Assembly: GCA_019636375.1 (NCBI GenBank)
Contig: JAHBXS010000004.1
Coordinates: 496,001-560,000 of the forward strand
Length of the DNA stretch: 64,000 bases
Direction: 5' to 3'
Origin: Pirellulaceae bacterium
Lineage (GTDB): Bacteria > Planctomycetota > Planctomycetia > Pirellulales > Pirellulaceae
Part shown: one piece after another, positions 27,367-37,685 of the stretch
Position numbering within the stretch: position 1 is the first letter of the stretch
Layout: each line of letters opens with the position of its first letter
Notes under the pieces: model-generated
Database searches by the model: none
What the model was told of the DNA's origin: nothing
The model's input: the letters and a program-made list of their open reading frames with translations, nothing else
Position numbers and translations under genes: made by a program

Positions 27367-28191
27367 TTAGGTTGGTGGACTGTTTCGTAATTTCACCAAA
27401 TCATTTTGTGTCACGATTTCCTGAGCAATCGAGATCGCGTCATTCAAAAATGTCTTGGCGTTTCCTACTGCCGTCACCACTTCATCGACGTAACCATCGG
27501 CTGCGGCCGACCAAGCTCGATTGAGGTATCGTTCACCACTTGCGAACTCAGTCATGATCTGGGTGTAGGCTGAAATTCCTAGTTGGTCTGCGAGAACTTG
27601 TCGATCATCCGCAAATGAAGTTAGCTTTGGTGCCAGGCGTTCATCGATGATTTGGAGAACTTCTTCGCATGACAGGAGTGGCAGATTTTCGTCGAGTTCT
27701 TTAACTCCAGCATTTGCTTCGCGCAACGTCGCAACGACTCCTAACAAATCAGCCTGTTTGTCAATCGATTTTGCTCGACCGCTCACTTTAGCAATTCGGA
27801 GTAGCACGACGCCTACCCAGCCAACGGAAGCAAAAATCGAAAACAAGAGCCAATTAATTTTGCGCCATGGATCGGCCGAAACAATGGTCCTCGCCCAAAT
27901 CACGTTTTCATTGGGAACGGTAAGAGTCTCGGTCGTTTTTTCCTTGGTTTCCGGATCGACTTTCGTGAACTCAAACGCAACCGACATTTCGTCTAGTTTC
28001 TTCAACCGCCCGGAAACTTGTCTGGCGTCCTCTTCGCCTTGCAACTTGAACCGCACTACCACACGATCATTGATATTGGGAGTCACTTCAGCGTTGGGTA
28101 AAAAATGGTCACCTTCCGGTTGACTCACCGCCATTACCGCCGCACCTAGAAATCCGCACCACAGCAGAATCTGTCCATATAGCGAACTCAT
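27367..28191 (-). CDS. Membrane protein of unknown function downstream of the OPT transporter
   Basis: 274 residues from the ATG at 28191 (a longer frame to 28257 overlaps the OPT gene and is rejected). One helix at the N-terminus (about 3-22, signal-like), an extracytoplasmic beta-rich part (RVVVRFKLQGEEDARQVSGR), a second helix at about 111-131, and a C-terminal helical domain of about 140 residues. No family recognised. The start lies one base after the OPT stop, so the two genes are coupled and the product may act with the transporter. Confidence 0.75.
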   Translation of the reverse strand: MSSLYGQILLWCGFLGAAVMAVSQPEGDHFLPNAEVTPNINDRVVVRFKLQGEEDARQVSGRLKKLDEMSVAFEFTKVDPETKEKTTETLTVPNENVIWARTIVSADPWRKINWLLFSIFASVGWVGVVLLRIAKVSGRAKSIDKQADLLGVVATLREANAGVKELDENLPLLSCEEVLQIIDERLAPKLTSFADDRQVLADQLGISAYTQIMTEFASGERYLNRAWSAAADGYVDEVVTAVGNAKTFLNDAISIAQEIVTQNDLVKLRNSPPT

Positions 28192-28192
28192 C

Positions 28193-29956
28193 CTAGTTTC
28201 CTCCCTTGGCAATCGCCCAAAATGCTCCGCCGACGTTGACGAGCGCCTCACCAACAATCAAACCCGCCGCTATTGGCACGCCTATTTCGTAGCCGAACTG
28301 TCGTCCCTTGAAGCGATCACTCGCCATTCTCAAGAGGTTCCCAAGCGTATAAGTCAACACGATGTCGAACGGCATATAGAAACCGAGCCCGATCAAGACT
28401 CCAATGCCCCCCAGTCCGCTTAACGCCAACATCAGGCCCAAAATCGCTCCAGCCGTATATCGAAACGCCGGAACATTCCCGCTGACAATCGCATCAATCG
28501 TCGATGCCAAAGCCTGAGCCTGCGGAGCCGGAAGGCTCTTGCCTCCCATCCCGTCGGGACGCGTCTCGTGCAAAACGAACATCAACCAAACGACAATAAT
28601 GGGACCCAACCATGTCCCAACCAATTGTGCGATCTGTTGCCTGCGGGGGACTGCACCAATCAAGTAGCCACTTTTCAAATCCAACATGATGTCGCTGGCC
28701 TGAGAAACGCCCATGCAAACGGTCGCTCCCACGATCATCGCCACGCGAATCGTCGTGATCGTATCGGTTCCACCCTTTAAGGCAAAAATCAACAGGGTCA
28801 CTGCAATCAGGGTCATCCCCGACAGTGGAGACCAATTGGTTCGACCAACGCACTCGGCGACAATCACGCCCGCGATCCAAATCCAAGCGATCCCCAGGCC
28901 CGCCGACATGATCGCACGGCCCCAGGTGATTTGCCCGTTTCCGACCGCCCAACCGATGGCAACCGTTAAAACGCTTCCCAAGGCAATCATCAACACCATC
29001 AGACCGAGAGGCATTTCGTCTTTGGCTGCGACCTCTCCAGCCGAACGTCGCGAAGCACCTTGTAAAGCCCCAAATGCTCCGATGATCATCGGCAACGCGG
29101 CAACGATCCCGCCGATCGCTGCCCCGATCAAAACCCCGATCCCCGTCGGTCGAAACAAACCAACTCTCAATTGATCGGGTTCGGCGGTCATCTGAACCAC
29201 GTAGGGTTCGCCGTAAATAGACAGAAGTGGAGCCAGCAGGAAATAACAAATAAAACCACCTGCTCCGAACCACAATCCACCGCGACCGGATAGATAGCCT
29301 ACTCCGACGGTCATGATCGAAATAAACAAGTTGATATTCAGCATGGACGGGAGTCCCAATTGCTCCCCCAGATGCCAAGTCGCGTGATCCCCCATGTTGA
29401 CCATCACCAGCGACTGCACGACCATTGCGATTGCAACACCGCCGAGCAACAGCATCGCCTTGCGGACCCCGGCTCCGGGACTTTTCAAAATCGTCGCCAC
29501 CGCAATTCCACCAGGGTAAGGGAGCCGTTCAAAATCAATCATTTGCTTTCGCAGTGGAATCACAAAACACAAGCCGACGACGCAGCCTGTGATCGCAGCC
29601 AAAATCAAGAGCGGTCGATTGATGTCCGCTAAATCTGCGAATTGTTCTTGTTTGGAGAGAATCAACAGAGCGGGAACGCTGAACATGATCCCGCTGGATG
29701 CACCGTTGACCGCCGAGGCGATCGTTTGATTGATGTTGTTCTCGACGATGCTGGTTCGTCGCATGACTCCACGCAGCACGCCCCAACCGAGGATCGCCGC
29801 TAGTTCAGAACCCTCGATTGAAAACCCCAGCATTAACGCTGCGTAAGCAACCGAAACCGTAATGAGTGCTCCAATCACCCATCCAACCAATACCGCCACC
29901 CAAGTAAATTCGGGGTAGGCACCCTGAATGATTGGGATTCGATCTCCTTTTTTCAT
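28193..29956 (-). CDS. OPT family oligopeptide/metal-chelate transporter
   Basis: 587 residues with about fifteen membrane helices. The ATG at 29956 was chosen over 29980 because an aaggtgag ribosome site lies just ahead of it. The family motifs include GVLRGVMRRTSIVENNINQT, the NGASSGIMFSVPALL segment, PLRKQMIDFERLPYPGGIA and LKSGYLIGAVPRRQQ. OPT proteins carry small peptides or metal chelates with protons. It forms a two-gene unit with the downstream membrane protein. Confidence 0.88.
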   Translation of the reverse strand: MKKGDRIPIIQGAYPEFTWVAVLVGWVIGALITVSVAYAALMLGFSIEGSELAAILGWGVLRGVMRRTSIVENNINQTIASAVNGASSGIMFSVPALLILSKQEQFADLADINRPLLILAAITGCVVGLCFVIPLRKQMIDFERLPYPGGIAVATILKSPGAGVRKAMLLLGGVAIAMVVQSLVMVNMGDHATWHLGEQLGLPSMLNINLFISIMTVGVGYLSGRGGLWFGAGGFICYFLLAPLLSIYGEPYVVQMTAEPDQLRVGLFRPTGIGVLIGAAIGGIVAALPMIIGAFGALQGASRRSAGEVAAKDEMPLGLMVLMIALGSVLTVAIGWAVGNGQITWGRAIMSAGLGIAWIWIAGVIVAECVGRTNWSPLSGMTLIAVTLLIFALKGGTDTITTIRVAMIVGATVCMGVSQASDIMLDLKSGYLIGAVPRRQQIAQLVGTWLGPIIVVWLMFVLHETRPDGMGGKSLPAPQAQALASTIDAIVSGNVPAFRYTAGAILGLMLALSGLGGIGVLIGLGFYMPFDIVLTYTLGNLLRMASDRFKGRQFGYEIGVPIAAGLIVGEALVNVGGAFWAIAKGGN

Positions 29957-30296
29957 TACTCTCACCTTCTTGGTGTTCAAGTCAATTCGACAACGAAACA
30001 GTGAGCCATCTCAAATGGCTGACATATTTTGCCATGATTCAGCGCGCAGCGGAAACCCCCATTCGGGATGATTTTTGCTTGGGATAAATCGTTGGTAGAA
30101 CAGACCATCGAGCATTCGGAAAATTAATCCGCAGCCCATTTTTTCCCAACTCTAGCTGCATACCGATTGACTTTGGCAAGCGAATGCCTCCAAAATGGAC
30201 CTGCATTGAGGAGGCCAGTTCACGGAGTTGTTGGATTAGAGAGGCTCCTGTCGTGAATCTGAGTTTAATTTTAGGTTTAAGTTGAGAATTTGCCGT
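29957..30296. other. Divergent promoter region between the OPT and DUF1559 genes
   Basis: About 340 bases between divergent starts. No hairpin, repeat or open frame of note was seen beyond AT-rich stretches near 30260-30285 that could hold the promoter of the DUF1559 gene. Confidence 0.4.
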
Positions 30297-31787
30297 ATGA
30301 AAGTCAATCCTTTTGCCATAGCCTTAACACTTTTAGTGACTTGCATTTCAACCGCAGTCGCACAACAACCTGCTCCCGCTTCGATTTACTTCGAGATTCA
30401 ATCGGAATCGATCAAGCAATCGCCACTGGCAAGCATTTTCTGGGACTTTGTGGAAGTTCGCCGGGTGATTGAGTTTGACCACACACCCCGAAACGCAAAA
30501 TCCGTTCGGGGGATTGTCGCTCTGCCGGACAATTTTATGACGGTCGTCGAACGAAACGATAAGTACGGGATCGATTTGTATCTCGAAATGCCATTCGACG
30601 AATCGCAAAACTCGGTTGATTGGCTTGATGGAATTCGTAATCTCCGTGGGCTCGCTTGGAAGAAGACTGTTCTTGCGAATGGCAAGACCGTTGACATTGG
30701 GAAGTTGAACACCATCAACAACGCCTATTTTTTTATCGGCCCAGACAATCTGCTGGGCTACGCGACGGACAGCTTCAAGCCCGACGCGAAAAACTTCGAT
30801 GGTGTTAGCCCACTGATCAAGCAAGTTCTTGCCAACCGACAATCTGATCAGGTATTCGCTGTTTTCGATTTTGTACAAGCCCGACCTCTAATCAACTCAT
30901 TTATCGAACTCCTCGAACGGGAACTTCCTCCTGACTACAAGAGATACTTGAAACTGCTCACCCAAATCGAAAGCGTGCGAATTGAGGGAAATCTCGATCG
31001 CGACCCATTCTTTCAGGCCTTAATAGCAACACCCAAAACTGCGGATACCGAGAGCATGAAGTCGCTTCTGGCAGAGCTGTTACAACTTTATCGGGAATAC
31101 GTCGTCGATGGCGAGTTTGATGATGTTGGTCGGTTGGTTCTAAATGGTATTTCAATCGAAGCGGGGGTAGGTGAAATTCGAATGAAATTGACCAAGACTC
31201 CCGAACTTGCCAAGGCTGTCGAATTGCGGCAAATGCAATCGGCAGAAGCAGAGGTTTTGCGACGCTATCGAGAAGTTGCTGTCGGATTTCACAATTATGC
31301 TGATACATTTCGACGATTCCCGTTCTTGCCGCACGCAAACTATCAGCATGAAAAACTCAGTTGGCGCGTGAGAATCTTGCCGTTCATCAATGAAAACCGT
31401 TTGGCTGAACAATTCGATATGAATCAGCCCTGGGACTCTGCCCAGAATCGCCCATTGGCCAACAAAGTCCCTCAACCTCTCGGCCAAGAAGGCAAATCCG
31501 ATATTCGCTGGGTCAAAAGCGATGTGCGGAGATTCGCAGATGTGGTAGACGGTACGAGTAACACCATCGCTTGCCTCGCCGGTGGTTCTCCCGTTCCGTG
31601 GACTGAAGCCAACGATCTGACTCAGGACGAGGCGGTTGAGTTGTACACCAACTTAGCAGAAGGCGAAACAATCATTGTAATTTTTTACGATGGTTCGGTC
31701 CGCAAAATCCCGGCCAAGCGATATTCCGCTGTGGAGTTTCGAGCCTTATTGACGCCCCAGGGTGGCGAAGTCGTCATCCTTGATTAG
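30297..31787 (+). CDS. Exported DUF1559 domain protein
   Basis: 496 residues from the ATG at 30297, which gives a signal peptide (VNPFAIALTLLVTCISTAVAQ). Residues about 40-320 match nothing I know. The C-terminal third has the DUF1559 layout: AVGFHNYADTFRRFPF, LSWRVRILPFI, LAEQFDMNQPWDS and VVDGTSNTIACL. DUF1559 proteins are greatly expanded in planctomycetes and usually have a type-IV-pilin-like N-terminus; here it is a cleavable signal and a long extra domain instead. Role unknown. Confidence 0.85.
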   Translation: MKVNPFAIALTLLVTCISTAVAQQPAPASIYFEIQSESIKQSPLASIFWDFVEVRRVIEFDHTPRNAKSVRGIVALPDNFMTVVERNDKYGIDLYLEMPFDESQNSVDWLDGIRNLRGLAWKKTVLANGKTVDIGKLNTINNAYFFIGPDNLLGYATDSFKPDAKNFDGVSPLIKQVLANRQSDQVFAVFDFVQARPLINSFIELLERELPPDYKRYLKLLTQIESVRIEGNLDRDPFFQALIATPKTADTESMKSLLAELLQLYREYVVDGEFDDVGRLVLNGISIEAGVGEIRMKLTKTPELAKAVELRQMQSAEAEVLRRYREVAVGFHNYADTFRRFPFLPHANYQHEKLSWRVRILPFINENRLAEQFDMNQPWDSAQNRPLANKVPQPLGQEGKSDIRWVKSDVRRFADVVDGTSNTIACLAGGSPVPWTEANDLTQDEAVELYTNLAEGETIIVIFYDGSVRKIPAKRYSAVEFRALLTPQGGEVVILD

Positions 31788-31841
31788 GATACAATAAATG
31801 TGCGAGAACCAAAGTGTGAAAACAGCAAGGGTTCTTCTTTA

Positions 31842-32699
31842 ATGCCCATTCCCGATGACCATCAAGACAAATTCGCAATTAGCCAAACGCAATGTCTTAA
31901 TTGCGGCGGGGAACTAACCGGCGAATTCTGTCCCCATTGCGGCCAAAAACGAATACGTGATCGTCTGAAGTTTGGCGAAATTCTCAGAGAATTCCCCGCC
32001 AAGATTTTCAATTTCGAACGTGGGTTTTGGTTGACGTTTATCGATCTTTGGCGACGTCCCGGCATTTTGTGCTCAGACTACGTTCAGGGAAAACGAAAAC
32101 GCTACCTGAACCCCTTGAGTTACTTTTTCATCGGGGCAACGGCTCAGCTCATCAACCTGTGGCTTAACTCCTCGTTCATTCGCAAGTCTATCGAGGAAAA
32201 TATCGTCCATGCTCGTGAAACACCTGCCCAAGCCGAACAATTCCAAAAAATTGACGAGGCATTGCAAGGAAACACCGTCGATGTCTTTGCCGACGTCTAC
32301 ATTACTTCCCTCGCCCAATCGTACACGTACTTGGCATTTTTGACTTTTTGCCTGCCAATGGGAATGTTGCTGTGGATTTTTCATCGCTGGCTAAAGAGCA
32401 ACTACCATTTTGCTGAAGTCATGGTTTTTTCGATCTACGTTGCGGGGCATTGTTTGCTCGTAACGGCGGTGACGACCCCAATCTTTATTCGAATCAGCAT
32501 GTTGTTGCAAGTAATCTCTGCGCAGGGGTTCTACTTGGGATTCGCCTTGTGGGCTCACGGAGGGTTCTTCCGCTCCGGAATTCTTTCCCGTTTCGGCACC
32601 GCAGCTGCCGTCATAGGAGCGATGACGATTTTCTTTATCTCCATCATCGTGATGTTTATTTTATGCCTGATCGGCTACCTCTTTTTCAACTTGCGCTAG
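31842..32699 (+). CDS. DUF3667 family membrane protein with N-terminal zinc ribbon
   Basis: 285 residues from the ATG at 31842; a GTG at 31800 is the alternative. The N-terminus has CLNCGGELTGEFCPHCGQKR, a double-CxxC ribbon, followed by a basic region with FIDLWRRPGILCSDYVQGKR and YLNPLSYFFI, the DUF3667 signature. Four to five membrane helices follow. The family is widespread in Bacteroidetes and planctomycetes, with no known function. It follows the DUF1559 gene by 54 bases and faces the acyltransferase gene tail to tail. Confidence 0.82.
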   Translation: MPIPDDHQDKFAISQTQCLNCGGELTGEFCPHCGQKRIRDRLKFGEILREFPAKIFNFERGFWLTFIDLWRRPGILCSDYVQGKRKRYLNPLSYFFIGATAQLINLWLNSSFIRKSIEENIVHARETPAQAEQFQKIDEALQGNTVDVFADVYITSLAQSYTYLAFLTFCLPMGMLLWIFHRWLKSNYHFAEVMVFSIYVAGHCLLVTAVTTPIFIRISMLLQVISAQGFYLGFALWAHGGFFRSGILSRFGTAAAVIGAMTIFFISIIVMFILCLIGYLFFNLR

Positions 32700-32738
32700 A
32701 AAAAAATCTGCGTTTAAATCAGCGATTCCAAAGGAAAA

Positions 32739-35700
32739 TTAACTTGGCGGGCAGCGTTCGAGAGCGAGATCCTTAAGCCCCTTTAGATCAAGTTTTCCAG
32801 TCCCCAAGATTGGGATCGTTTCCACCTGAATAAAACTATCTGGAGAAGGGATAAATAAATTGGGGAACCCGGCGTTGCTAAGTCCTGAACGCAATTCGTC
32901 GACAGTCTTATTGATGTCAGAATAGAACACGATCAATCGTTCGCCTTTTCGCGAGTCGGGCACCGATGTAACGGCAACATTCTGAAGCCCCTCTCCCTCG
33001 CCTCCCAAAATCCGCATCAGTTCGTCTTCAATCGCCACATGCGGTACCATCTCACCGCCAATCTTCGAGAAACGGCTCATTCGTCCGGTGAGTTTGATAA
33101 AGCCATCCGAATCGATGATCGCCACATCGCCGGTGTTGTACCAACCGTCAACGACAATTTCGGCAGTCTTTTCAGGATGATTCAAGTAGCCCTTCATGAC
33201 GTTCGGGCCTTTGATCCAAAGCATCCCCGGCTGGTCGACGCCGAGGGTCTCTCCCGTGTCAAGGTCCGTGACCCGAGCGACAACGTTCGGAATCGGTCGC
33301 CCCACAGTTCCTTCCTTGCAATCGATTTGGAATTCATCCCGCCTTCGCGAGCCGGGAATGTTGACCGAAACCAGCGGTGAAAGTTCGGTCGTGCCATACC
33401 CTTCAACAGGTCGGACGCCGAATTTCTTTTCAAATTCTGCGGCCAACTCGATGGGCATTTTTTCCGCACCCACCACGACAATTTCCAAGCTCTTAAATTC
33501 TTCGGGCGTGCAGCGTTTTAAGTAGTTCCGCAAAAATGTTGGCGTTGCCAGTAATAACGTCCCCTTGTACTGCTCAACAAGTTTGCCGACCTGTCGCGCA
33601 TCGAGGGGGCTGAAGTGATACGTCCCCACAATATTCAACCCCATCGCGCCCCACAACGAAATCGTGTAGCCAAACGAATGGAAAAAAGGCAAGACACCTG
33701 TAATCACGTCGTTTTTATTCAGCGAGATCATCTGGTCGATCGCCCTGACGTTAGTCGCCACATTACGTTGGGTAAGCATCACTCCCTTGGGCTTGCCCGT
33801 CGAGCCCGATGTGAAGATCAACGTGATCAAGTCGTCGGCTTTGTTCTTGTGGAGCCCCAACCAGCGGGAAAGAATCGCCGCAGGTAACAAATAGGCCTGC
33901 AAGGCACAAATAATTTTGTCGGCCAACGTCACTTTGCTGCGCAACTCGTCCAGAAGAGTCTTAGTATTCCCTAAATCGAAACTGAGCTTCTCCAGGACCT
34001 TTTCGGTAGTGAGCACATGTTGCAATTCAGCTTCGCGAACGCAGTGGTCCATGATTTCTTGTGAAACGGAATAGTTCAGATTCACAGACGTTCGCCTGTC
34101 GAGGGCAAGTGCCATATTGACCACCACTCCCCCGACACTCGGCGGAATCAAGACACCGACATTTTGCTCATGGTCGTTCAGTACATGCCGACGCAACAGA
34201 CGCCGCAAGATCAGCGACCGCATCAACAACGAGCCACCACTCATGGTTTGCCCGGTTGAGTCTCCTGCCTTCAGCGAAAATAGCCGTTTGCGACAGGCTC
34301 GAATAAACATCTGTGCTGGCGAAATAAAAGTACTTGCAGGTTGATTCACAGCTTCGGCTCCTAAATTCATCACTTCTTGCCGCAACACAAATAAATTGTC
34401 AGGGTTTTGAATCGGCTTGCCAATATGCACCGAGATTCCTTTGCGGAAATGCTTGGGCAATTTTTTAAAGGCTGGTCCATCGGAGTAACTAAAGATCGTT
34501 CCCCAGACCTCATCAATGTAGATGGGGATCACCGGATAGTCGCTCCCATCGATGATTTTGAGTAGTCCCGGTTTGAACGATTTGACTTGGCAATTTCGCG
34601 ATAGGCCCCCTTCCGGAAAAATCCCGATCACTCCCCCGTCATCCAGGATTTGCCGCGCCTCACGGAGGCTTTTGATGATTGCTTTGGGGCCACCAGAAAT
34701 CAAAATCACGCCTGCCAGTTTTCCAAACCAACGCATGAACCAATGGTTAAAGTTTCCAGCCCAAGCGATCATGTGAACATGATGATGGGTAGACAACATC
34801 AGTAACGCGGCATCTAACCAGCTCGAATGATTGGCGATCAACACCGCCGGGCCTTTCTCAGGAATGTTCTCCACTCCGTTGATCTTAACCCGATAGACGA
34901 TTCGCAGAAGCCAGAAGAACATTACCGTCGCCATTTGCCGCGCGAGCATGATGGCTGAATACAAAATCACCGGAACGGTCAAAACCGCCATCGCAAGAAA
35001 AACGCCTCGCGATGACAACAGTGGCTGTTTCGAAGCCTGCCGCACGGCAGATTTTATGAGACGTTTTGTTTCTAGCTTTGAGTCGCCGACTTGCGGATCG
35101 TTGATTTTGTCACGTAAATCATCGTAAACGGCCAAGTCCACTTTGGTCTTTTGTGTCGGGCCATTTTTCAATTGGATGTCCAGAAAAATCATCTCCGCAA
35201 GTGCCGCATGGCGAGCCTCTGCCGGCACCGCATTGACCAACTCTGCGATTCGCTCGACATTTCTGTCGGCCTCTGGAAACTTCTCGTAAGCCGTCAGTGC
35301 TGTACGTACGGTTTCCTGGAGCGGTCCATCCAAACTCGCGACTTGGTATTGAGTCGGCAAGCGGGCCGTCGAGGGTTCCCAAGTCGCCGTTCGTAACAGC
35401 GGAAACAGAGCCCCCGTCGTGACCATCACTCCACCAAACAACATAAAGTTGCATGCCGCGAGAATCGAACCTCGTGATGCGGCCGGACTGCGATCTTGCA
35501 GATAGGACGAAAGAGGCACGTCAAAAAAACCTCCCGACGCCCCGAGCAACCCCAAAATCAAACAGGCCACAGCAAGTTGCCAGCGCGGTGAGAAACCAAA
35601 CATGAAATGCTGGGGGGCAAACGCCAACATCAGGGCGAACAACATCATTCCTATCGCAGCCCACGGAACTAGTCCCAACTCGATTCGACCGCGCGAAGCA

Positions 35701-36620
35701 AATCCCGCCGCAACACTCCCGAGTCCTACTCCCAACACTAACGAGATCAACAAAGGATTCCGTTCGGCGTCGAGTGCCGATCCGCTCTCATCCGAAAAGG
35801 CATCGATATTGATTTGAGCGATCGCCGCAAACGACCAGAAAAAGACTACGCCCAACGCGACGCGGAACAAACGGCGATTGGCGAACAACGCTCTGAAGTC
35901 TCGAATCATTGCCAACGGGACATTCCGAGGGAAACGCAACCCAGGGCTGGACGCAGGCATCTTGCGGATGAAAAAACTCAGCAAGGTTCCGACAATCGCG
36001 TTCCCGATCATGATGACCGCAGCGACCCACAAATGCGACTCGCCGCGCGGGGCCGTGAAATCACTCAACCATCCGCCGATTGACATTCCGATCACCGTCG
36101 CCGTGAGCGTCGCCAAATTGAAAAGGCCGTTCCCTGACGAGATGGTTTTCTCATCTAGGAGTTCCGGGATCGTGCCGATCTTGGCCGGGGCGAACAGAGC
36201 ACTTTGCGTCCCCATCAAAAACACGACTGCCAGCAAAAACTCAAAGCTCTGTATCCATACCGCCAAAATGGCCAACCCCATGATCACGATCTCGGCGACT
36301 TTGCAACCGACGATCACTTGGCGTTTGCTAAACCGGTCAGCGAGCCAACCAGCGGGAACTTGGAACATTAGATAGGGTAAGACGAAAAACACCGTCCCCA
36401 GCGCCAAGACGGCAGCGTGGTCCGCTGGGTCGGTCCAAAATTGTTTACCCAGCCCAATCACGAGCCAACGCGAAACGTTATCGTTGACGGCCGTCAGCCA
36501 GTTTGTCCACAGCAGACTTTGGAAACTCCCTCCCCAAATCGAGTCTCCAGTCCGTGGTGGCGGGGTTGGCTCCAAATAACTCAGGTTGCGATCTGGGGTT
36601 TCTTGCGTCATCGGTGACAA
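32739..36620 (-). CDS. LplT-like transporter fused to acyltransferase and acyl-ACP synthetase
   Basis: 1,293 residues in three modules. Residues about 25-430 are an MFS permease like LplT (lysophospholipid flippase), with GWLADRFSKRQV. Residues about 570-780 are a PlsC-type acyltransferase with NHSSWLD (HX4D) near 594 and FPEGGLS. Residues about 800-1290 are an AMP-forming ligase with LIFTSGSTGKPKG near 930 and YGTTELSP and WYNTGDVA. The combination imports lysophospholipids and re-acylates them in one chain, as LplT plus Aas do in enterobacteria. A stretch of about 130 residues between the first two modules has no known family. Confidence 0.92.
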   Translation of the reverse strand: MSPMTQETPDRNLSYLEPTPPPRTGDSIWGGSFQSLLWTNWLTAVNDNVSRWLVIGLGKQFWTDPADHAAVLALGTVFFVLPYLMFQVPAGWLADRFSKRQVIVGCKVAEIVIMGLAILAVWIQSFEFLLAVVFLMGTQSALFAPAKIGTIPELLDEKTISSGNGLFNLATLTATVIGMSIGGWLSDFTAPRGESHLWVAAVIMIGNAIVGTLLSFFIRKMPASSPGLRFPRNVPLAMIRDFRALFANRRLFRVALGVVFFWSFAAIAQINIDAFSDESGSALDAERNPLLISLVLGVGLGSVAAGFASRGRIELGLVPWAAIGMMLFALMLAFAPQHFMFGFSPRWQLAVACLILGLLGASGGFFDVPLSSYLQDRSPAASRGSILAACNFMLFGGVMVTTGALFPLLRTATWEPSTARLPTQYQVASLDGPLQETVRTALTAYEKFPEADRNVERIAELVNAVPAEARHAALAEMIFLDIQLKNGPTQKTKVDLAVYDDLRDKINDPQVGDSKLETKRLIKSAVRQASKQPLLSSRGVFLAMAVLTVPVILYSAIMLARQMATVMFFWLLRIVYRVKINGVENIPEKGPAVLIANHSSWLDAALLMLSTHHHVHMIAWAGNFNHWFMRWFGKLAGVILISGGPKAIIKSLREARQILDDGGVIGIFPEGGLSRNCQVKSFKPGLLKIIDGSDYPVIPIYIDEVWGTIFSYSDGPAFKKLPKHFRKGISVHIGKPIQNPDNLFVLRQEVMNLGAEAVNQPASTFISPAQMFIRACRKRLFSLKAGDSTGQTMSGGSLLMRSLILRRLLRRHVLNDHEQNVGVLIPPSVGGVVVNMALALDRRTSVNLNYSVSQEIMDHCVREAELQHVLTTEKVLEKLSFDLGNTKTLLDELRSKVTLADKIICALQAYLLPAAILSRWLGLHKNKADDLITLIFTSGSTGKPKGVMLTQRNVATNVRAIDQMISLNKNDVITGVLPFFHSFGYTISLWGAMGLNIVGTYHFSPLDARQVGKLVEQYKGTLLLATPTFLRNYLKRCTPEEFKSLEIVVVGAEKMPIELAAEFEKKFGVRPVEGYGTTELSPLVSVNIPGSRRRDEFQIDCKEGTVGRPIPNVVARVTDLDTGETLGVDQPGMLWIKGPNVMKGYLNHPEKTAEIVVDGWYNTGDVAIIDSDGFIKLTGRMSRFSKIGGEMVPHVAIEDELMRILGGEGEGLQNVAVTSVPDSRKGERLIVFYSDINKTVDELRSGLSNAGFPNLFIPSPDSFIQVETIPILGTGKLDLKGLKDLALERCPPS

Positions 36621-36949
36621 GGGGGCTCCAAGGATTCGTCTTTCAATCGGATGCTGAAGAGTTTAATTTCAAACTGCCCAAGCCGACAAGCCGAATCAAT
36701 CCTTTTTCACTGCAAATTCGGCTTATTTTGCACCGGAGCAATCCGCACTAACCGCTCAGGCTAAAGCAAAACAAATTTTCTAAATGGCGCCATCGCAGAA
36801 ATCGATGGATATGGAACGCGGGTTTCTAGTCAAACCTGCCGGTTGAGGTAAACGCCGCCTTAATAGTCGCGTTCCTCAATTTTCGTTGGTCAGGTTCTAG
36901 AACAAAGTTTTTGAGTCTCGAACACCCGTCATTGCTGCAGGACAATCCG
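36621..36949. other. Divergent intergenic region
   Basis: About 330 bases upstream of the fusion gene and the small membrane protein. No clear repeat, hairpin or additional open frame was seen. Confidence 0.4.
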
Positions 36950-37288
36950 ATGAGTCGTACAACAACCCTGACAATCGCGTTTTTGTTACTTTTTGTGGGG
37001 CTGAAATTGCGCACGGTCCAGTCGTATCATTTGACACCGGCGGCAACCAAGTTTTGGATTGAACGAATCGAGGACCCCGAAATCGTCGCCAAACAAGGTC
37101 TTCAGAACTTCACCAACAGCGGCCCCAGCAACTCGATGTTCCAATCGGCGTCGTATTCCAGTTTCAACCAAATGAACCCACTTCCCGCTCCTCAGAAAGT
37201 GGTCACTCCACCGAATTGGATTTGTTGGCCGATTTTTTTCCTCGGAGCATTCATGTTCCTAACCGGTCTCTCGATGCCCAAGGACTAG
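36950..37288 (+). CDS. Small membrane protein of unknown function
   Basis: 112 residues from the ATG at 36950 (a TTG-started extension to 36911 is possible). An N-terminal helix (LTIAFLLLFVGLKLRTV) and a C-terminal helix (WPIFFLGAFMFLTGLSM) flank a Pro/Asn/Ser-rich middle that may be extracytoplasmic. No family recognised. The stop codon TAG is formed by TA of the target and G of the inserted IS5-type element; without the insertion the stop would be TAA at the same place, so the protein is intact. Confidence 0.7.
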   Translation: MSRTTTLTIAFLLLFVGLKLRTVQSYHLTPAATKFWIERIEDPEIVAKQGLQNFTNSGPSNSMFQSASYSSFNQMNPLPAPQKVVTPPNWICWPIFFLGAFMFLTGLSMPKD

Positions 37289-37301
37289 GTAGTGTTGACA
37301 T

Positions 37302-37685
37302 TCAGGAGATAGTTACAAACAGTCCGGCCAGCATCACAAATGCCAAAAAACTCTCGTCGGTTTTATCGTAACGGGTTGCAACGCGTCGGTAGTGTTTCAT
37401 TCGGTTGAACATCCGTTCGATGATGTTTCTTTTCTTGTAACTCTCTTTGTCATGTCGGCGTTTGCGAGTTCCTGACCGAGAGGGAATAACTGGTTTAGCC
37501 TTTGACTTTCGAATTGCCTGACGAACATCGTCACTGTCGTAGGCTTTGTCCGCAATCACCTCTTCGGCATTCTGGCCCTTGATCAGTTCCTTGGCTTGGG
37601 TCACATCATGCTGCTGACCGGGAGTCAAAATGATTTGTTGCGGCTTGCCTTGCTCATTCACAGAGGCGTGAATTTTCGTGGTCAA
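37302..37685 (-). CDS. IS5-type transposase, second frame
   Basis: 127 residues with the rest of the DDE domain: LTTKIHASVNEQG, the second Asp in VIADKAYDSDDV, and the Glu in RNIIERMFNRMKHYRRVATR. It overlaps the first frame by four bases and is read by -1 frameshifting. The stop lies in the left terminal repeat. No sign of decay. Confidence 0.88.
   Translation of the reverse strand: MTTKIHASVNEQGKPQQIILTPGQQHDVTQAKELIKGQNAEEVIADKAYDSDDVRQAIRKSKAKPVIPSRSGTRKRRHDKESYKKRNIIERMFNRMKHYRRVATRYDKTDESFLAFVMLAGLFVTIS

Noticed and set aside
28494-29378. 294-codon frame inside the OPT gene
   Set aside because: Same-strand shadow of the OPT coding region with extreme Arg/Asp content.
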